64,000 nucleotides of DNA, taken from assembly GCA_018881555.1 (NCBI GenBank), contig JACAXG010000069.1:124001-188000 (forward strand), in the 5' to 3' direction. Source of the DNA: Amblyornis subalaris (taxonomy: Eukaryota > Chordata > Aves > Passeriformes > Ptilonorhynchidae). Below the pieces are notes generated by a model. That model had not been told where the DNA came from. It did not search any database and saw nothing but the letters and a program-made list of their open reading frames with translations. The translations under genes were made by a program, and so were the position numbers. This document shows, one piece after another, positions 50,601-63,900 of this stretch; position 1 is the first letter of the stretch; each line of letters opens with the position of its first letter.

Positions 50601-52501
50601 TTAGCTTCTTGGACCTGACATGCAAAGTAAGGATTTTAAAACCATCCCTCACAAGTAGAAGCCTCAATGACCTTTGACTGTAAGTAGTGATAACCAAAAC
50701 CTGAACAGAATATGACCGTTTGGAACATCATTTCTCCTGCTTACATACAATTCCAGTATTTTACCTATCTCACCTAGCAAGAATAAAGCTGTTTATTTCC
50801 CACTGACAAAAAAAATAGCAATGAAAGTTCAAAAAAGTGCTGCTTCTTGATATTTACAAGGTAGTTGAAAAATGCTTATATATTCACTTTCTTAAAATTT
50901 ACTGCGCTGTATCTCAGCAGAAAGTTTTAACCTCATTTTCTGATGATCTGGACAAAAGTTTGATGCTTAACATTTAGGTCGTTACATGAGGTCTCAACTT
51001 GTTCTAGTGTTCTTTACTCCTCCTTTCGAGTAGTCTTATCGCTGCTTAGCCTCTGTGGTAGGTAAAAAGACATTGTTAATCAATGCTTACATTGTGTAGT
51101 CCCCTCAGAAATAGCATTCAAAACCTGGAAAAGTAAGAATGTACAGGGTAATTTACAGTAATCTTCTCAGTACTATGAACACTTTTGATAGGAATGATAT
51201 GCATTTGAAAAGGTAGGAACTTTTAAGACCATCTTCCTGAAGCTATAAGCACATTAAATCAATGAGAGTGTAAGTTGCCTTTTAAAAAAAAATGCAGTAA
51301 GATGGAGAGTTTCAGTAACCTCACCTAGTAGGTTCCACCAAATATTACAAAATGCTATTACATGTGTTGGATTTATAGCAACTTTGCCTTTCTTTATTTG
51401 ATGGGTGGTATCTCGGGGCTTGTTTTGGGAGTGGGGTGTGTTTGTGTGTTTTTTCTGTTGGAGACTGACCTTATAACATTTTCATATTGACTTACCATCA
51501 AGCTTTTAAATTTTGGTATAGTTACAATAATATTAAAGTGTGAGTAAATATATTTAGATAGTCAGCTTCCTTCCTTCTTCACTATTAGTCAATGTCCAGC
51601 TGTTCATAAACAGTGTCTATGCTAATCATTCAAATTTAGTATCCCAAAAGATCTGCAAAACAGAATTCTTTAAGAAATCGGAAAAATCTGTCCTTTTTAG
51701 GTTGCATTCCTGAAAGTACTGAAAACATTGTTTTCATATCTACATTTAAATTGTTCTAATTCTGCTCTAAATTTTTTTTTTTGTGAAAAATTTTCTTTTT
51801 TCTTTAATAGCTATTAAAGAGATTTAAAATCTTGGGTTTATATTCCTAAGCCTTTTGCAAAAGCATAAATGTTAAATCTTTTGCATGTTGATTCCTAATC
51901 CACTACATTCTCTTTCCTGTAAGTCTCTGGAACCTTTCAGATGTGTACAAAATGGTTCATAAGTAACTCATTTAAATATTATTTAAAACATACATGAGAA
52001 ATTTGGCTCAGTGACTTCATTATATACTATTGAAGGTGTATGTAAGTGCATTCCTTGGAAGATGCGCATGATTGTAGGGTCACGGATGCCCTGTGCCAAT
52101 CAGGGCCAAACATCTCTGTGCTGGTGAGCTGAAGTAGTTGACTAACAACAAAGTAGACCTGCTGAAAGTGAAAGCTGTGTTAGGCTAGTTACCAGAGTTG
52201 TTGATAGCTGACCATTTTTTTGTGCTTTCCAGAAAATGCAATTAATATATCCACATAAAAGTATTCAAGCTGAACCCTTAATGGACTGGTACGAAGCTGG
52301 GGATTTTGCGGCACATTTTGTACCCATCAGTCTTTAGAGGTCTTTGAAAGATAGCAAAGAAACATGAGCCATTTGTATGGTCATTGACAACTTTTTACAG
52401 AAATGTCTGCACTTCGCTATAAGATCCTTATGTGTCTGAAATACAGAAGACTGTAAAACTTTCAAAAGTTAAATACGTTTATTATTTCCCAAAGTCACAC
52501 T
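44700..52501. other. Long noncoding stretch
   Basis: There is no repeat family. Notable points are overlapping sense and antisense open frames at 45.95-46.22 kb (see findings), an A-rich run at 47962-47989, and a somewhat GC-richer patch with scattered CpG at 48435-48800. Confidence 0.6.
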
Positions 52502-52787
52502 GTGTTTATAAATTTAAGGGATGAGCTAATTATTTTGCAAAGTCAACAGCTACCTGGAAAATCTTTTCCTAACAGTTTGCTCAATTCCCCACCAATTCCT
52601 CAAGGTCAAGACTTAGGTCCTACTTTGGACTCTATTTGGAAGCCAACTGACACAAACCAGCTGGTCCTGCAGTCATCTCTGCTACCAAATGCTGGGCTCA
52701 GGCTTGGAAGAACAGAGCTCTGGTCACCTGTGTCACAGCTGATGCTCACTTGGAGATGGAGGCTGAGACCTTTGGAAACTGTTTCAG
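52502..52787 (+). other. Candidate upstream exon with good donor
   Basis: An open frame runs 121 codons from 52502 to a stop at 52865-52867, in DNA richer in G and C than its surroundings. A good donor, CAG then GTCAGT, sits at 52788. The protein (for example SFPNSLLNSPPIPQGQDLG) has no motif I know. I see no promoter, and the left limit is only the open-frame start. It is listed as part of the same possible transcript as 53017-53091. Confidence 0.15.
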
Positions 52788-53016
52788 GTCAGTTAGCAAA
52801 ATGTAGTGCCTCCACCTCTGCATTCTGGTGTTCAGGTTCAGGCAGCCTCTTCATGGAATTCTGGTGAGATGTCTGGGTGGAGAGCTAGTTAGTTTTTGTG
52901 AGCAGTCTTTGGCCTACCTGGCTTTAACTGTGCAACTGTGCACAGTAGCTAATCTTTAACGTTCTGATTTACAAGTCTGTTGTTGTTAATGACTTTTTCT
53001 GCATTACTCTTGGCAG

Positions 53017-53091
53017 AAGTTTAGGCTCTCTGGGAGTTTCTCTCCCAGCAGTGAAACTAAAGACTGGGGACTGGTGCCAATGTTCACAAAA
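53017..53091 (+). other. Candidate 75-bp exon between strong splice sites
   Basis: Before 53017 lies gttaatgac and a pyrimidine-rich run ending in cttggcag, a good acceptor. After 53091 comes GTAAGT, a consensus donor. The 75 bases are open in two frames, one of them an exact 25 codons containing SPSSETKDWGLVP. I recognise neither reading. With the donor at 52788 and the acceptor at 54420 it could be the middle exon of a rightward transcript, most likely noncoding, because joining in the frame of the 52502 open frame gives a stop. Confidence 0.25.
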
Positions 53092-53445
53092 GTAAGTTGT
53101 TCTGTTTTGTGTGATTCTATGAATTTGCTTTTGAAATGCCTCAGAAGTGTGTGTTTTCTACAATATGCTACTCATGGCTTTAATTAAAAACCAAAAACAA
53201 CTCTCCTGAAAAGCTATTTTCAGTCACAAATGCTAAAACAGTGGCAGAATGTGGTAGAGCTGGCTATGAATTTCTTTAAAATGGATTGTTTATATCTTCA
53301 GTAAAGCTGTGTTTCTTGGAGTCTCTGCTGGTCTTTGGCCTTGTTATACTGAGAACAGGTTCTATGACCAAAAAGGAAATGGAGAGTTACAAGGCACTGC
53401 CTCTTGCTTTGGAGAGGCTGTCAAAGCCCTTCACTGCTTTGGATG

Positions 53446-54015
53446 TGTGCTGGTTTTGACTGGAGTAAAGTTAATTCTCTTCACAGTATCTTGTATGGGG
53501 CTGTGTTTTGGCTTTGTGCAGGAAATGGTGTCGATAACACAGGGATGTTGTAGTTACTGCTGAGCAGTGCTTACACAGTGTCAAGGCCTATTCTGTGCCT
53601 CACCCCGCCCCAGAAGAAAGAAGGCTGGGACTGCAGGGGAAGTTGGGACCCCAACAGACATTGGTGATATTTCATCTCATATGCCATCACGGTCTGTCTA
53701 TAAAGCTGGGGGAAGAAGGAGGAAGGAAAGTGGGATGTTTGGAGTGATGGTGTTTGTCTTCTCAAGTTGCCCTTATGCGTGATGGAGACTGATTTCCTGG
53801 AGATGGCTGAACTCCTGCCTGCTGACTGTAAGTGGTGAATGAATTCCTCGCTTTGGTTTGCTTGCATGTGTGACTTTTGCTTTCCCTGTTTAACTGTCTG
53901 TATCTTAACCTGTGACTTTTCCCATTTTCACTCTTCCGATTCTCTCCCCCATCCCGTTGGTGGGCGAGTGACTGAGTGGCTGTGTGGTGCTTAGTTACCA
54001 GCATGTAACATGACA
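53446..54015 (+). mobile_element. Solo LTR of an avian endogenous retrovirus
   Basis: A full-length LTR of about 570 bp begins TGTGCTGGTTTTGAC and ends ...AACATGACA, so it has the canonical TG...CA ends. Landmarks I know from this bird LTR type are present in order: the 'gataacacagggatgtt' block (about 53533), 'ctgagcagtgcttacaca' (about 53561), a TATA box at 53699, the 'aagaaggaggaagg' block (about 53712), 'ggagatggctgaac' (about 53797), 'tggtgaatgaattcctcg' (about 53833) and 'cttccgattctctccccc' (about 53933). No primer-binding site follows it and no polypurine tract precedes it, so I infer a solo LTR left by recombination between two LTRs. I see no intact target duplication (ggatg before, aattc after). 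The usual polyadenylation hexamer region (about 53885-53895) reads gtttaac, so the signal looks mutated. Retroviral class is unassigned. Confidence 0.9.
53699..53705 (+). promoter_or_regulatory. TATA box of the solo LTR
   Basis: TATAAAG sits in the U3/R region of the LTR just before the purine-rich aagaaggaggaagg block, the place expected for the retroviral core promoter. If active, transcription would run rightwards from about 53730 into 54.0 kb and beyond. Confidence 0.6.
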
Positions 54016-54420
54016 AATTCTTAGAACTCAGAAATTGTCTCCACTTGCTCTGAGCGACACTCTGATAGGTCTGTCTTCTTCAACTCATCCCATGGAGCAG
54101 CAACCCAGTCTTCTTCTATCCCAAAATCAAGCTGGGCCACCTTCTATCTGCAGTTGTGGTCTCTCCCCAGGGGTGCAAAAAAGCCTATGTTACATCTCCA
54201 TCACATGCCTTACTTGCAGGACGGTCTGGTATTCAATTTCAGCTCTCTTGAGGACCAATAGTTGCCAGATTTACTCTTCTATAGAAACAAATGTCTAATC
54301 CATTCTTTTGCATGCATTGGGGTGCATGCACACTCAGGCATTGGTTGCTGCTGCTTCATGTCTTCTGATTTCTTTGTACCAGCTTTGCTTTGCAACTGTT
54401 GTCACTCGGCTTTCTTGCAG

Positions 54421-54606
54421 GCAGAGATTATGGCAGGATCAAATGATTCAAGGAACTGGGAATCTCAGCAGAAGTTAAAATGCCTTTGCCTTAATCTAGT
54501 TGTGCTGTCTCAACCCTGGCCGTTTTGCACAGCTCCCAAGGCAGCTAATGCTCAGCTGTCGTGTCAGGAGTGCTGCCACCTGCCCAGCCCTGGCATCCTG
54601 AGCTGA
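54421..54606 (+). other. Candidate exon after strong acceptor, frame with in-context ATG
   Basis: gtcactcggctttcttgcag (ending 54420) is a good splice acceptor. The following frame reads AEIMAGSNDSRNWESQQK and continues to a stop at 54604-54606. The ATG at 54430 has G at +4. The residues are Cys-rich towards the end (LSCQECCHLP). The family is unknown and no obvious donor is seen. It lies about 400 bp right of the solo LTR, whose promoter points towards it. Confidence 0.2.
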
Positions 54607-57600
54607 TGAGTGTCACCAGTTGCCTCTGGCATAAACGAATGGGCCATCTCTCAAATGGTTAGCCTGGAAAACAGCTTGTGTATCTTAAGGGAATCCTAAA
54701 GATGAGTGTTGTAAATTAGATCTCCAAACTCACAGCCTGGTCAGGAACAATATTTGCAAATATTTAAGTGAAGACCCAGCATTGAATACTCCTGAATACA
54801 AGAAAAGGCAAAATAATTGTTACTGTCATCATCATTGCCCAACATTTAGAAGGGTCACATTTCTACTGCTCAGCCAACAGGAAAGCTTATTCCAGGGAGG
54901 TTGTGATCACCAGTCAACAAACCTGCTCTAGAAGTGCGTGGAGCCATTGGCATTCTCCCAGAATATTTCCAGCAAGTGTTAAGAGCAGCTACTCACCACA
55001 GAGAGGCAGCTGGAAAATGCTAACATAAAACAATAGCAGCACATGAACTGTGAGAGGGAAGTCCCTTGTTTATAAAGGTCAGTTGCAGTTGTCTTTCCAG
55101 GAGTATAAAGGTTGCAGAAAGTCTAGCTGCTCAAAACCTGAAATGCTTTATTAATTTATTTACTTGTTCATACATACAGCTGAATTTGGCTAGAGCCTGA
55201 TTTGCAGCTGGAGGGAAAGGCCATGAGTGAAATAGATATCTTTTTTTATTGGGAATAATGATAACTGTTAGGAAACTCTGAAAATAATGCTCCAGATATA
55301 GCACTGAGGTCTGCTTTTATAGTTAACTGAATCATTAATTTTGACTCGTACAGATTGCTTCATTTCCAGACACAATTTAAAATTCTACAGCAGTATGACT
55401 TGCCAGCATTTACAAATTAGTGCTCCCATTTTTAATTTGCATATACAATGTTAAAAAATATACCAGATATGTCTTCACCTTCCTTCTTCTGTTCACCCTT
55501 TCTCTAACCTAAAAGGAACTATTCCTCCACGTATGAGATAATAAATTTTCAACCAGTTTTGATGCCGTGTGTGTGTTTAAGCACATGACTTCCTTTCGTT
55601 GGGTGGGAGAAACTTTTTTGAAATACATATCTACATTCTTTAGTGAAAACTAAACCGAAACTCTTTGTTTCATTGGGAAATACACTAACAAATTTATTAT
55701 TTCCTGTGCTTTTAATTTCACTAACATTTTTACCATGTTTTTACAATTTTGGCGACTAGCAGAACCTTTATTAGTGATATGGAAATATTTGAATTAATTT
55801 GTACAATTATATTCACAGTGCTAGCAACTGTGATATTCTTAGAACTTCTCTTACCATTATATTTTCCCCTGATAAAACTTGCTCTGAATGAAATATATAC
55901 CTTGGGATGTTTATGATATTTCCAAAAACCTGATTTTTTCCTTGGTTTACATTTTTATGCTTTCAGATGAAGGGAAAGCAAAGAGAGAAATACAGGAAAA
56001 ATTGTTCTTTAATGATGAATATTCATTAATGAAAGGAGTTTATCCTATCACTTACGTCATCTAAAAGTCCATATGTGATATGGACTTTTTTCTTTCAATT
56101 GTCTGTTGAAAACAAGACTTTTGAAGAACTAACCATTTCACTTGACTTATTGCAACTGGATCTGTGCCTTTTGGAAACACCTGGAATCTTTTCCATCTGA
56201 ATTTTATTTTTAAAAATAGTTGGTATAGTGTAATTATAGGCATGGTATATAGGGTTCTGCATTATATGCAGGGTCTTTACATTAATTTATAGAATTTTAC
56301 AAATGTAATCCAGATGGGGATGTAGCCTAGCATGTTTGTGCTGTCGGCACAAGTGGGCAGATCCTTCCTTAGTCTCTGTGGCAGTGGAAAAGCCATGACT
56401 TGGGATCTCATTTTTCCTGTGTACTGAAACAACAGATTGATATCTAGGAAGGGTCTGGGCAGGAGGGACAGTGGCTATAGTGGAGTGGGTGGACCCACCC
56501 ATCCTTCCCACTTCTTCAAGCAGAAAGCTCAGCTGCCCCAGGAGCTCTCTGTCAGACCTTCATCTCTCTCCGACAGCACTGGCTCAACCCCAGTTGAAAA
56601 GTTGAAACCCGACTTTCCCTGTTGGGAGGCTGAATTTGTTTTTTCCTTATAGCTATTTCAGGCACCCCTGGAAATGCTATTTACTGTGGCAAGAGCTTGG
56701 ACTGTTGTTTGTTTGGATTGTCTGGTAGTTACCTGAATTTAAATATTTTTGTCTCCTAAATCACAGGCTTTAAGACAAATACTTGAAAAAAATGTTTGAG
56801 TGTTGGCTTCATCTTTCTGTCTCTTGCCAGTGGAAAGAATCAGTTTTTCTGTGTAGTAGAGGTTGCACTATTACATTTAAAAATAGTTCTGTTACAAACT
56901 GAGTGAGGCACTTTTACTCTGAAGTGTCTGGGGAGTATAAAAAAGCAAAACTAGTCTTATGTTTTAGGCACATTTATAATTGTACATGCACTTAATTGCA
57001 GTTGCGACTGCTCCATTTTTCCCACTCGTACATGCTGATGGGCCCACAGCTCTGGCTCTGGCTGCTCAGTGGAGAGAAGAAGGACTAAAAAGCATCTGCC
57101 CTATATTTGAGACTTTATTCAAAGATGTTTCTTATCAGTGATGTCAGAAAAAGTTGGAACTTAAGAAGGAAGCCGCTTTTGTCTGTTTGCACTGCTTGCC
57201 CAAGGGGATGCTGAAGAACTCATGACATACTGTAAATGAATGGGAGGTACAGTAATCCCAAAATGCAGTCTGATTTCCCTGGCCTAATAAAGTAAGCTCT
57301 CCTACACATCCTAGTGTAATGACTGTTGCACAGACCATAACGAGTGTTTGCACTATTGCTTGATCTTTCTATGTTCCAGTAGTTAGTTAAAATGTCAAAA
57401 ACTACTTTAGGTTGAAAAGAGATATTCTTTTAAGGACTAATGTCTTTTACTTTTGCCATTAAGACAGAGTTATGTCATACTGTATCTTGTTGGGTCTCAT
57501 ATGACAGGCCTCATTTTATGCAATTCACAGAGAAAAGAAAGTCTACTTCAAGTTTAGATGTAATGCATTTAATTCAAGTGAGAGCACATCAGCGTGTTTA

Positions 57601-57901
57601 ATTCTGAAGGTTCTAGTTCAAAGCTAATGTGTTGGCCCAGGTGGCCACTGTCCCAGACGGGTGGGCTGCCTCTCCCATCCTAGGACGAGTGATTCTGGGA
57701 TCAATCTCTAGACCATTTGTGATTCAGATGTGATCAGGAAAACATAAATGACATTTTCACCATCATCATTTCTTTATAGACATGGAGTAAGCACCTCCAT
57801 AAGGGAAATGCAGTTGCAGCATGTTCACTGGCATTCAGCAGCCACCCAACCTTCTGAGTGGTGCTTTACATACTCAGTAAGTTTGCCTATAGGCTTATGT
57901 C
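54607..57901. other. Noncoding DNA with one perfect hairpin
   Basis: It contains the 56063-56089 hairpin and a GC-richer patch at 56440-56640 with a GGGTGG/CCACCC mini-hairpin. No gene was recognised. Confidence 0.6.
56063..56089. repeat. Perfect hairpin, 12-bp arms and 3-base loop
   Basis: Arms AAAAGTCCATAT and ATATGGACTTTT are exact reverse complements around GTG. No terminal repeat or transposon homology is seen around it. Confidence 0.95.
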
Positions 57902-57952
57902 ATCATAGAAACAGAATGGTTTGGGTTGGAAGGGACCCTACAGGTCAAAATG
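57902..57952 (-). mobile_element. CR1 3'-terminal relic (about 50 bp)
   Basis: The plus strand reads tcatagaaacagaatgg followed by tttgggttggaagggaccc, the reverse complement of the CR1 3' end (terminal tctatga unit plus the last part of the 3' UTR). A few bases are lost in the terminal repeat. It is the extreme 5'-truncated form of a minus-strand insertion. Confidence 0.85.
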
Positions 57953-60900
57953 AATACTTTGACATCCTTGACAGAAGAACATGAACATGCATGGGTTTTT
58001 CTTGACTTGTGTGGAGGTAAAGACAGCCTGAAGTGTTTCAGACAAAGTTTTAATATGTTTATTTTCCAATGCCTCAATAGAACAGCCAGCTCTGTTTAAC
58101 TAATTTCTTATTTAGACATGAACAAAACTGTGTTACTCAGCTGGGGATTTTCATTTTTAGTTGTTAAAAATTAACATCTAAATTAGCATGAACTTTTCCA
58201 AGAGGAGTACTGTTGGACCATATGGAAGAAGTTTTTATAGAAAACTAGCTTTTCTAGGGAGTGTGCAAAGTGGAGCTTGCTTATATGTTGTACCTTCATA
58301 GTTACACTGAGAGAGTTGTCTGAATTTAAATCTGTATATCTTGATCAGTACATGTCTTTTTGTGAATGGACTGTTCTAATAAGAGGATACAGGGATTTTT
58401 CTCTTTAACCAATATCTCTTTTAAAATTATTTAATCAAAACAAAGAAATACAAAAATGTTCACTCAAATTTGGAATAAGGGTGTCCAATTGAAAAACCAT
58501 AAATATACCAATATTACTGACAAAAAAAAAGAAGTGGGAAAAAGCCCACATGTCTTTCATGACTTAGAAGCTTGTGTTGAAATACTCAAAAGTGTATGTT
58601 CTCATGCTCTACAAATCCAATTTTTTAAAAATCTTTTTAGGTTGTACTTTTCTCAGAAATCTATAAACAATTTGACATAATTTTCCTTAGAAATCATAGT
58701 GCAAGTATTTCAAGATGCACTCAAGGGCAAGAAAACATCTCCATGCTGAGTTCTCCACATATTTTTCAAGGCAGCATTAGTTCATTGCTGGCATCATCTA
58801 ATAATAGAGCAAGCAGCAACTGAGATGCAAGACTTGAAACCAAGTCTAAGCTTTTGACAGCCACTGAATCAGAGGCTTCATTTTTGCATTAGTGGCTACC
58901 AGCTAATGACCCTGGAAACTCACAGGCCTGAAACTTTTTATTCTTTCTGGAAAAAAATATTTGGACTGTTAGAAGAAACCTTTACTAGAGTGTCTTGCTA
59001 CCTATAGTCTTCACTAATAAAAAACCAAATATATTTTTTAAATTTAATATCATATTAAATAGGTCACACGTAAAAACTGGTATTAACCTCATATTCCATT
59101 TACTGTTGTCAGACTAGACAGAATCAAAGAATTCCATGACCTTTCAAGTGTCAGAAAATGGTTCTCAGTAGCACTGGACAACTTTATGACTTTTGTTTTT
59201 ATTGAAAATTCTGCCCCAAAAGAATAAGATAGAAAGAAAATGACAATGTGCGTGAACCCTGTGTATGCAAGTATTTTGCTTTCTGATTTGCTTTCTTGTT
59301 TTGCTTGTTTGAAATTAACGGTCTAAACCAGATGATATTAATTTTTCCATAGGTTGCTCTTTCGCTCTCCTCTGGTAACAGAGAGTCAAAATGTCCAGCT
59401 CTAGAATTAATAATACTTAAAACTAATTAAGTTAAAGTCAATTTATCTACTTTTATTTTTTATCATCCTTGGAAAGATCTCTAAAGTGAATACAGATAAG
59501 TAGACAGGACTCAGTTTTCACATTTGTGGAAATAAGAAAAATTACTGACTTTTTTGTCACTCTGTATTAATGAATAATTCCTTTTTCAGGCTGTGGCAGT
59601 CTTCTCTCATTTTGCTGGATGAATGTGGGGGAAAACAAAGAGGAGGCAGGATGGAATGGACTGAAATGTTTCAAGGAGTTGGGATTTTATAAGTCATCAT
59701 GGTGAAGATGAATTGGTAGGCAAAGGGCACATGAGATGGTCAAAGGTGGATATAAATAAATGGGATGGTTCCACCATTTATCATGCAGCTATCATCTGTA
59801 CATACACGATATCTGTCCATCCATCTTGTCCTAGGATCTGGCTACACTGCTTGTATATCCAGAAAGATAGGATGAATCAAAGGAAAAGACATAAGCTTGT
59901 AAATATGTGTCTACTCTTTCTTATGCTAATCTTCTCCTGGGTCTCAAATCCCTATCTACTCTAAGTAACAGGATAACCACTGTAACTTTTAGTTACTATC
60001 ATGCTTAGAAATCACTAAAGCCAGTCAGCTCATTAGTCTGAAATCTTTTAAGACAACAGTTCAGTTAGAAAGACTAGAACTGAAAAATCTCAAAGAATGA
60101 ACACAATTATACAGCAGGAGCTAGTACTGAGACAATTTGGGAAATGTAGTCTTTTCTAAGAGGATTTCTAAAACTTTTTCTAAGCTGCAGAAAAATTTTA
60201 AACTTTTATGATCTCTGTCTCATAGTTTGAATTTGAAATGGTATTTAGTAACTATCTATGGACAGTGGGACCACCTTTAATAATCAAGCTCTACCAGCTT
60301 ATCAAAATCTCAGAAATTTTCCCAAGTATCTGAGAAATATTTAGTTCTATTCAATTAAAACACTCATTTTAAATTAGCTTTAAAAGTTAATTACTGGGAG
60401 CAATGCAATTTCAAATTAAAAGCTATCTAAAATGAATTTTTTTTATTTTGTCACTGTCAAAGTAACAAAACAGAATATTTCACCACTACTATTTTTCTTC
60501 AATTTCAGATTCAAAGAAACAGCCCACTTTCAGAGAACTTTACGTGCAACCTTATGCAAAAGCTGAGGTGGTAAAAAACTCATCCAAACTCATATAATTG
60601 TGATCCAGAATGAAAATATGTTTATCGACTTGCACGAATTTTGGTAAACTACAGTAGAATCCTAAATCTAAGTATTTAATGTTCGTTTATTTCTTTTTTA
60701 TTGTGGAGCATGTAGAGCTGTCATGAGTAAATGGAAACAGAATGAACTAGATGGACATCTAAAAGAGTTAGAAGTCTGACCTCTAAAGGGTATGGCACAG
60801 AGAACTAAGAAAGATGATGAAACTATGCTGCCAGGAGACTGTACTTCATTCAGTTACTCTAATAACTCCCAGCTCAAGCACTCTTTTATCAGTAACTTTT

Positions 60901-63900
60901 GCCAGGATTGCACTTCCTGATATGGGGAAAAGTTAAAATATTTTTCTTATGGAATTACAGTTTTGTATTCCCTTGTCTATCCGATATCAGGAAATAAAGC
61001 TGTTTATAACAGGCTTTTGATTAGTACTAAGATATTACAACACTGTTTCTAGGAAAAGCCTGTTTGTAAAATCTGTTCTGCTTTCAAAATATTGGGCTGG
61101 AATTTTCAAAGACCAAGATCCAGTCCCCAGGAGCTGAGCACTAATTCTCATATGTTATAATTACACAGTTCCCCAAAAGTTGATTGAGAAATAACTGCCT
61201 GTCTGCATAACCCATCAGATCCCAGGTCATGTAGGGAGCTCATTGGAAATCTTTATAAAGAGCCCAAGCACCTATTCTGGACACAGTACTGTCACGCTCC
61301 TGGTGTAGTGATGGTAGGCCAGATGGCATCTTTTCTGGAGAATGTCTGATGCCACATGAGCACCTGTAAATTTGTTTAATTATTTAGACAGGCATTGGTA
61401 CTGAGAATATTGGAACTAAGCACAGTCACAGGTACCCCTCAGTATGAGTCCAGGTGTACATCTTCCTTAGAAAAATCTATGCACAGCTGTAGATAAACTT
61501 TTAGATACAAGTCTATTTGGGAAACTGGCACTCTCACACTTACTGGGGTATAAAAGAGGACCCCTTTTCATTATATTTGTGGAATGATTTAGGTTTAAAA
61601 ATTGATAGGAGAACATAAAAAATATGGTAGACTACATGTGATCTTACGTTACAGGAATATTTTCCTCCTATCAAGTAATCCTCTTTCATAACAGAAGGCA
61701 GAAACCCAAGGATCAGTTCATTTGTAAGGACCAGTTTCAAACACAACAGTTGACATGCCCTGACACTGACTGCTAGTTACTCTGAGTTTAACTATGCCCT
61801 TAAAGTGGATTCACTTTAGATTGCTTAGCTAATCCCTTTTGTTATTGTGAGAGTATCATGAAAGGAGGGAGGAGCGGGAAAGAGGGAGATGGTAATTTAC
61901 AAAGTGATTCTAACTTGCAAAAGTCTTTCTAGTCCAAAACATCCTAAGGTTTGCTTAATATGACTTTGAGCACATTTAAATACTTAAATTGTCATTTTAA
62001 GGTTTTGTGGTTTTTAAACATAGCTGTTTAGTTTCTTATCCTTTTCTTTGGTATGGCTTTAATGAATGGATTATGATGGTCAGTTTGTAATGCCATGAAT
62101 GAAAGATTTAGGACCGCTAATCTTAAGAACACTGCTTGGCGCCAGTAGACAAACAATGCACTCCCCAACTTGTTATCTCAGCCATACTAAGCTTTCACTT
62201 CTTACCTGCTTTCAAAGACTGCCAGTTCACTCATGTAGTCCAGAAAATATTAGGCACAATCTTCCCAGGAAGGTGTTTTGTATTTCGTGATTTTTGGGAG
62301 GGAGTTTATCACTTTATAATACATTTGTTGATGCTGTATCAAAATGGAATTGAAATACTTGAATTTGCAGAGATTGAGCCAGTTTGAAAAATAAACTCTC
62401 AAGGTTTTAAAATAAAATGCAGCATTGCTCTAGTATGAATTTTAAGAGTTTCAGTGAAAAAATTGTATTATGCCTTTGTTTTATAATATTGATTCTTTAG
62501 AACCTTCATTGTTTATTTGCAATAATCTCTACCAAAAAGAAATTACCATGATACACAGAAATTACATAAATGAGTGATATGAGGGTGAGTGTGTGTGTTC
62601 AGCTATACATTCCATACTCTCTTATGTACCTGGAACAGGACATATACCTTGAAACAAATGCATGCCACAATAAACTGTGTTTTTGTCTCATAAGCTACCA
62701 CAAGACCACCACAGGAAGCCAAGGGATTGAAGGTACAGCAAGGCTTCTCAGACCCTTAGAACTTTGTCTATGAAAGAATGTCTTAAATGGTTTTGCGATA
62801 ACTCATTGAATAGTCATATGTTTTAATGAGCTTTCTTGCAGGAATGCACATTGATGAGGGAACAATAACATTGCGTTTCTAGATATTTTACCTCTCTCAA
62901 CTCCAGTTGAATGCAGACAGAAATATAAGGACAGGGTATTTAGTAAGGGAAAAAAAATAAAAATGAAAACTTTGCTTCTTTGATCGGAAAACTACAATAG
63001 TACTTCACTGAATATAAAACACTGAAATTTTTTTTTCATTGATATTTATGCAAAAGGTGTTAGCTGAATAAATAATATCCTACAAATCAATTCAATACTT
63101 TGACTTACAAAAATTGAAGACTTCCTTGACCAGACTCTTGTAATGGTTTTCCTGTTGAATATTGCAAATTCCAGGATCCTCAAAAATTGGATAATAAAAC
63201 TTCTACCTCATATTTCTGAAAATTCAGAGGGGAAAAAAAAGAGCAGTTTTATTTTATTCTTTCAGTGAAAAATGGCTACAATTAAAATTTTAAAAATGCT
63301 TTACAACTCTACTTTCAAAAATGACACAAACTTTACTATATAAAAAAGAAGAGAGCAGGAAACGTATTTGGAACCTTTATGTAGGTTACATTATGTATTT
63401 TATTCTGAAATTATCAGTAAATTACATTATTTTGAAAATCACAGGAAAAACACAGATAAGCTGTCCAAATTAATTTATTTAAATACACAGGTCATAATTT
63501 TGTGTAGTCAGTCAGATCCAATTTAAGTCCTCAGAACTGAAAGAAAGGAGGAGATGAGGGTTTGGTAGGATCATATGTTATGTTATATATAGACACAAGC
63601 AAGATATATCTTAAAGTGATAAGTTACTGTGCCTTTCCCACTCTCCTCCACTGCAGAACATGTGATCATGTTCTGCATCCTCTTTGCTTCTCACAGTGAA
63701 AAGCTGTTATGATTCAAGGCCATCCTCTGGACTGCTACTGAGACCTTTTCAGATTTTAAAATAAAAGCTGAAGTATTTATTTCATAGCGGTTTCTCTGCC
63801 GCTGTAATACTTGGTGTTTGTACAGAAACAAACTCAAAGTAAACAATATTGCCATAGATATTTACTAAATTGAAATAGAAAACTCTCAGAAAATCTTTCT

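Noticed and set aside
53309..53867. Several 70-98 codon frames around the LTR
   Set aside because: They are shadows within the noncoding LTR and its flank.
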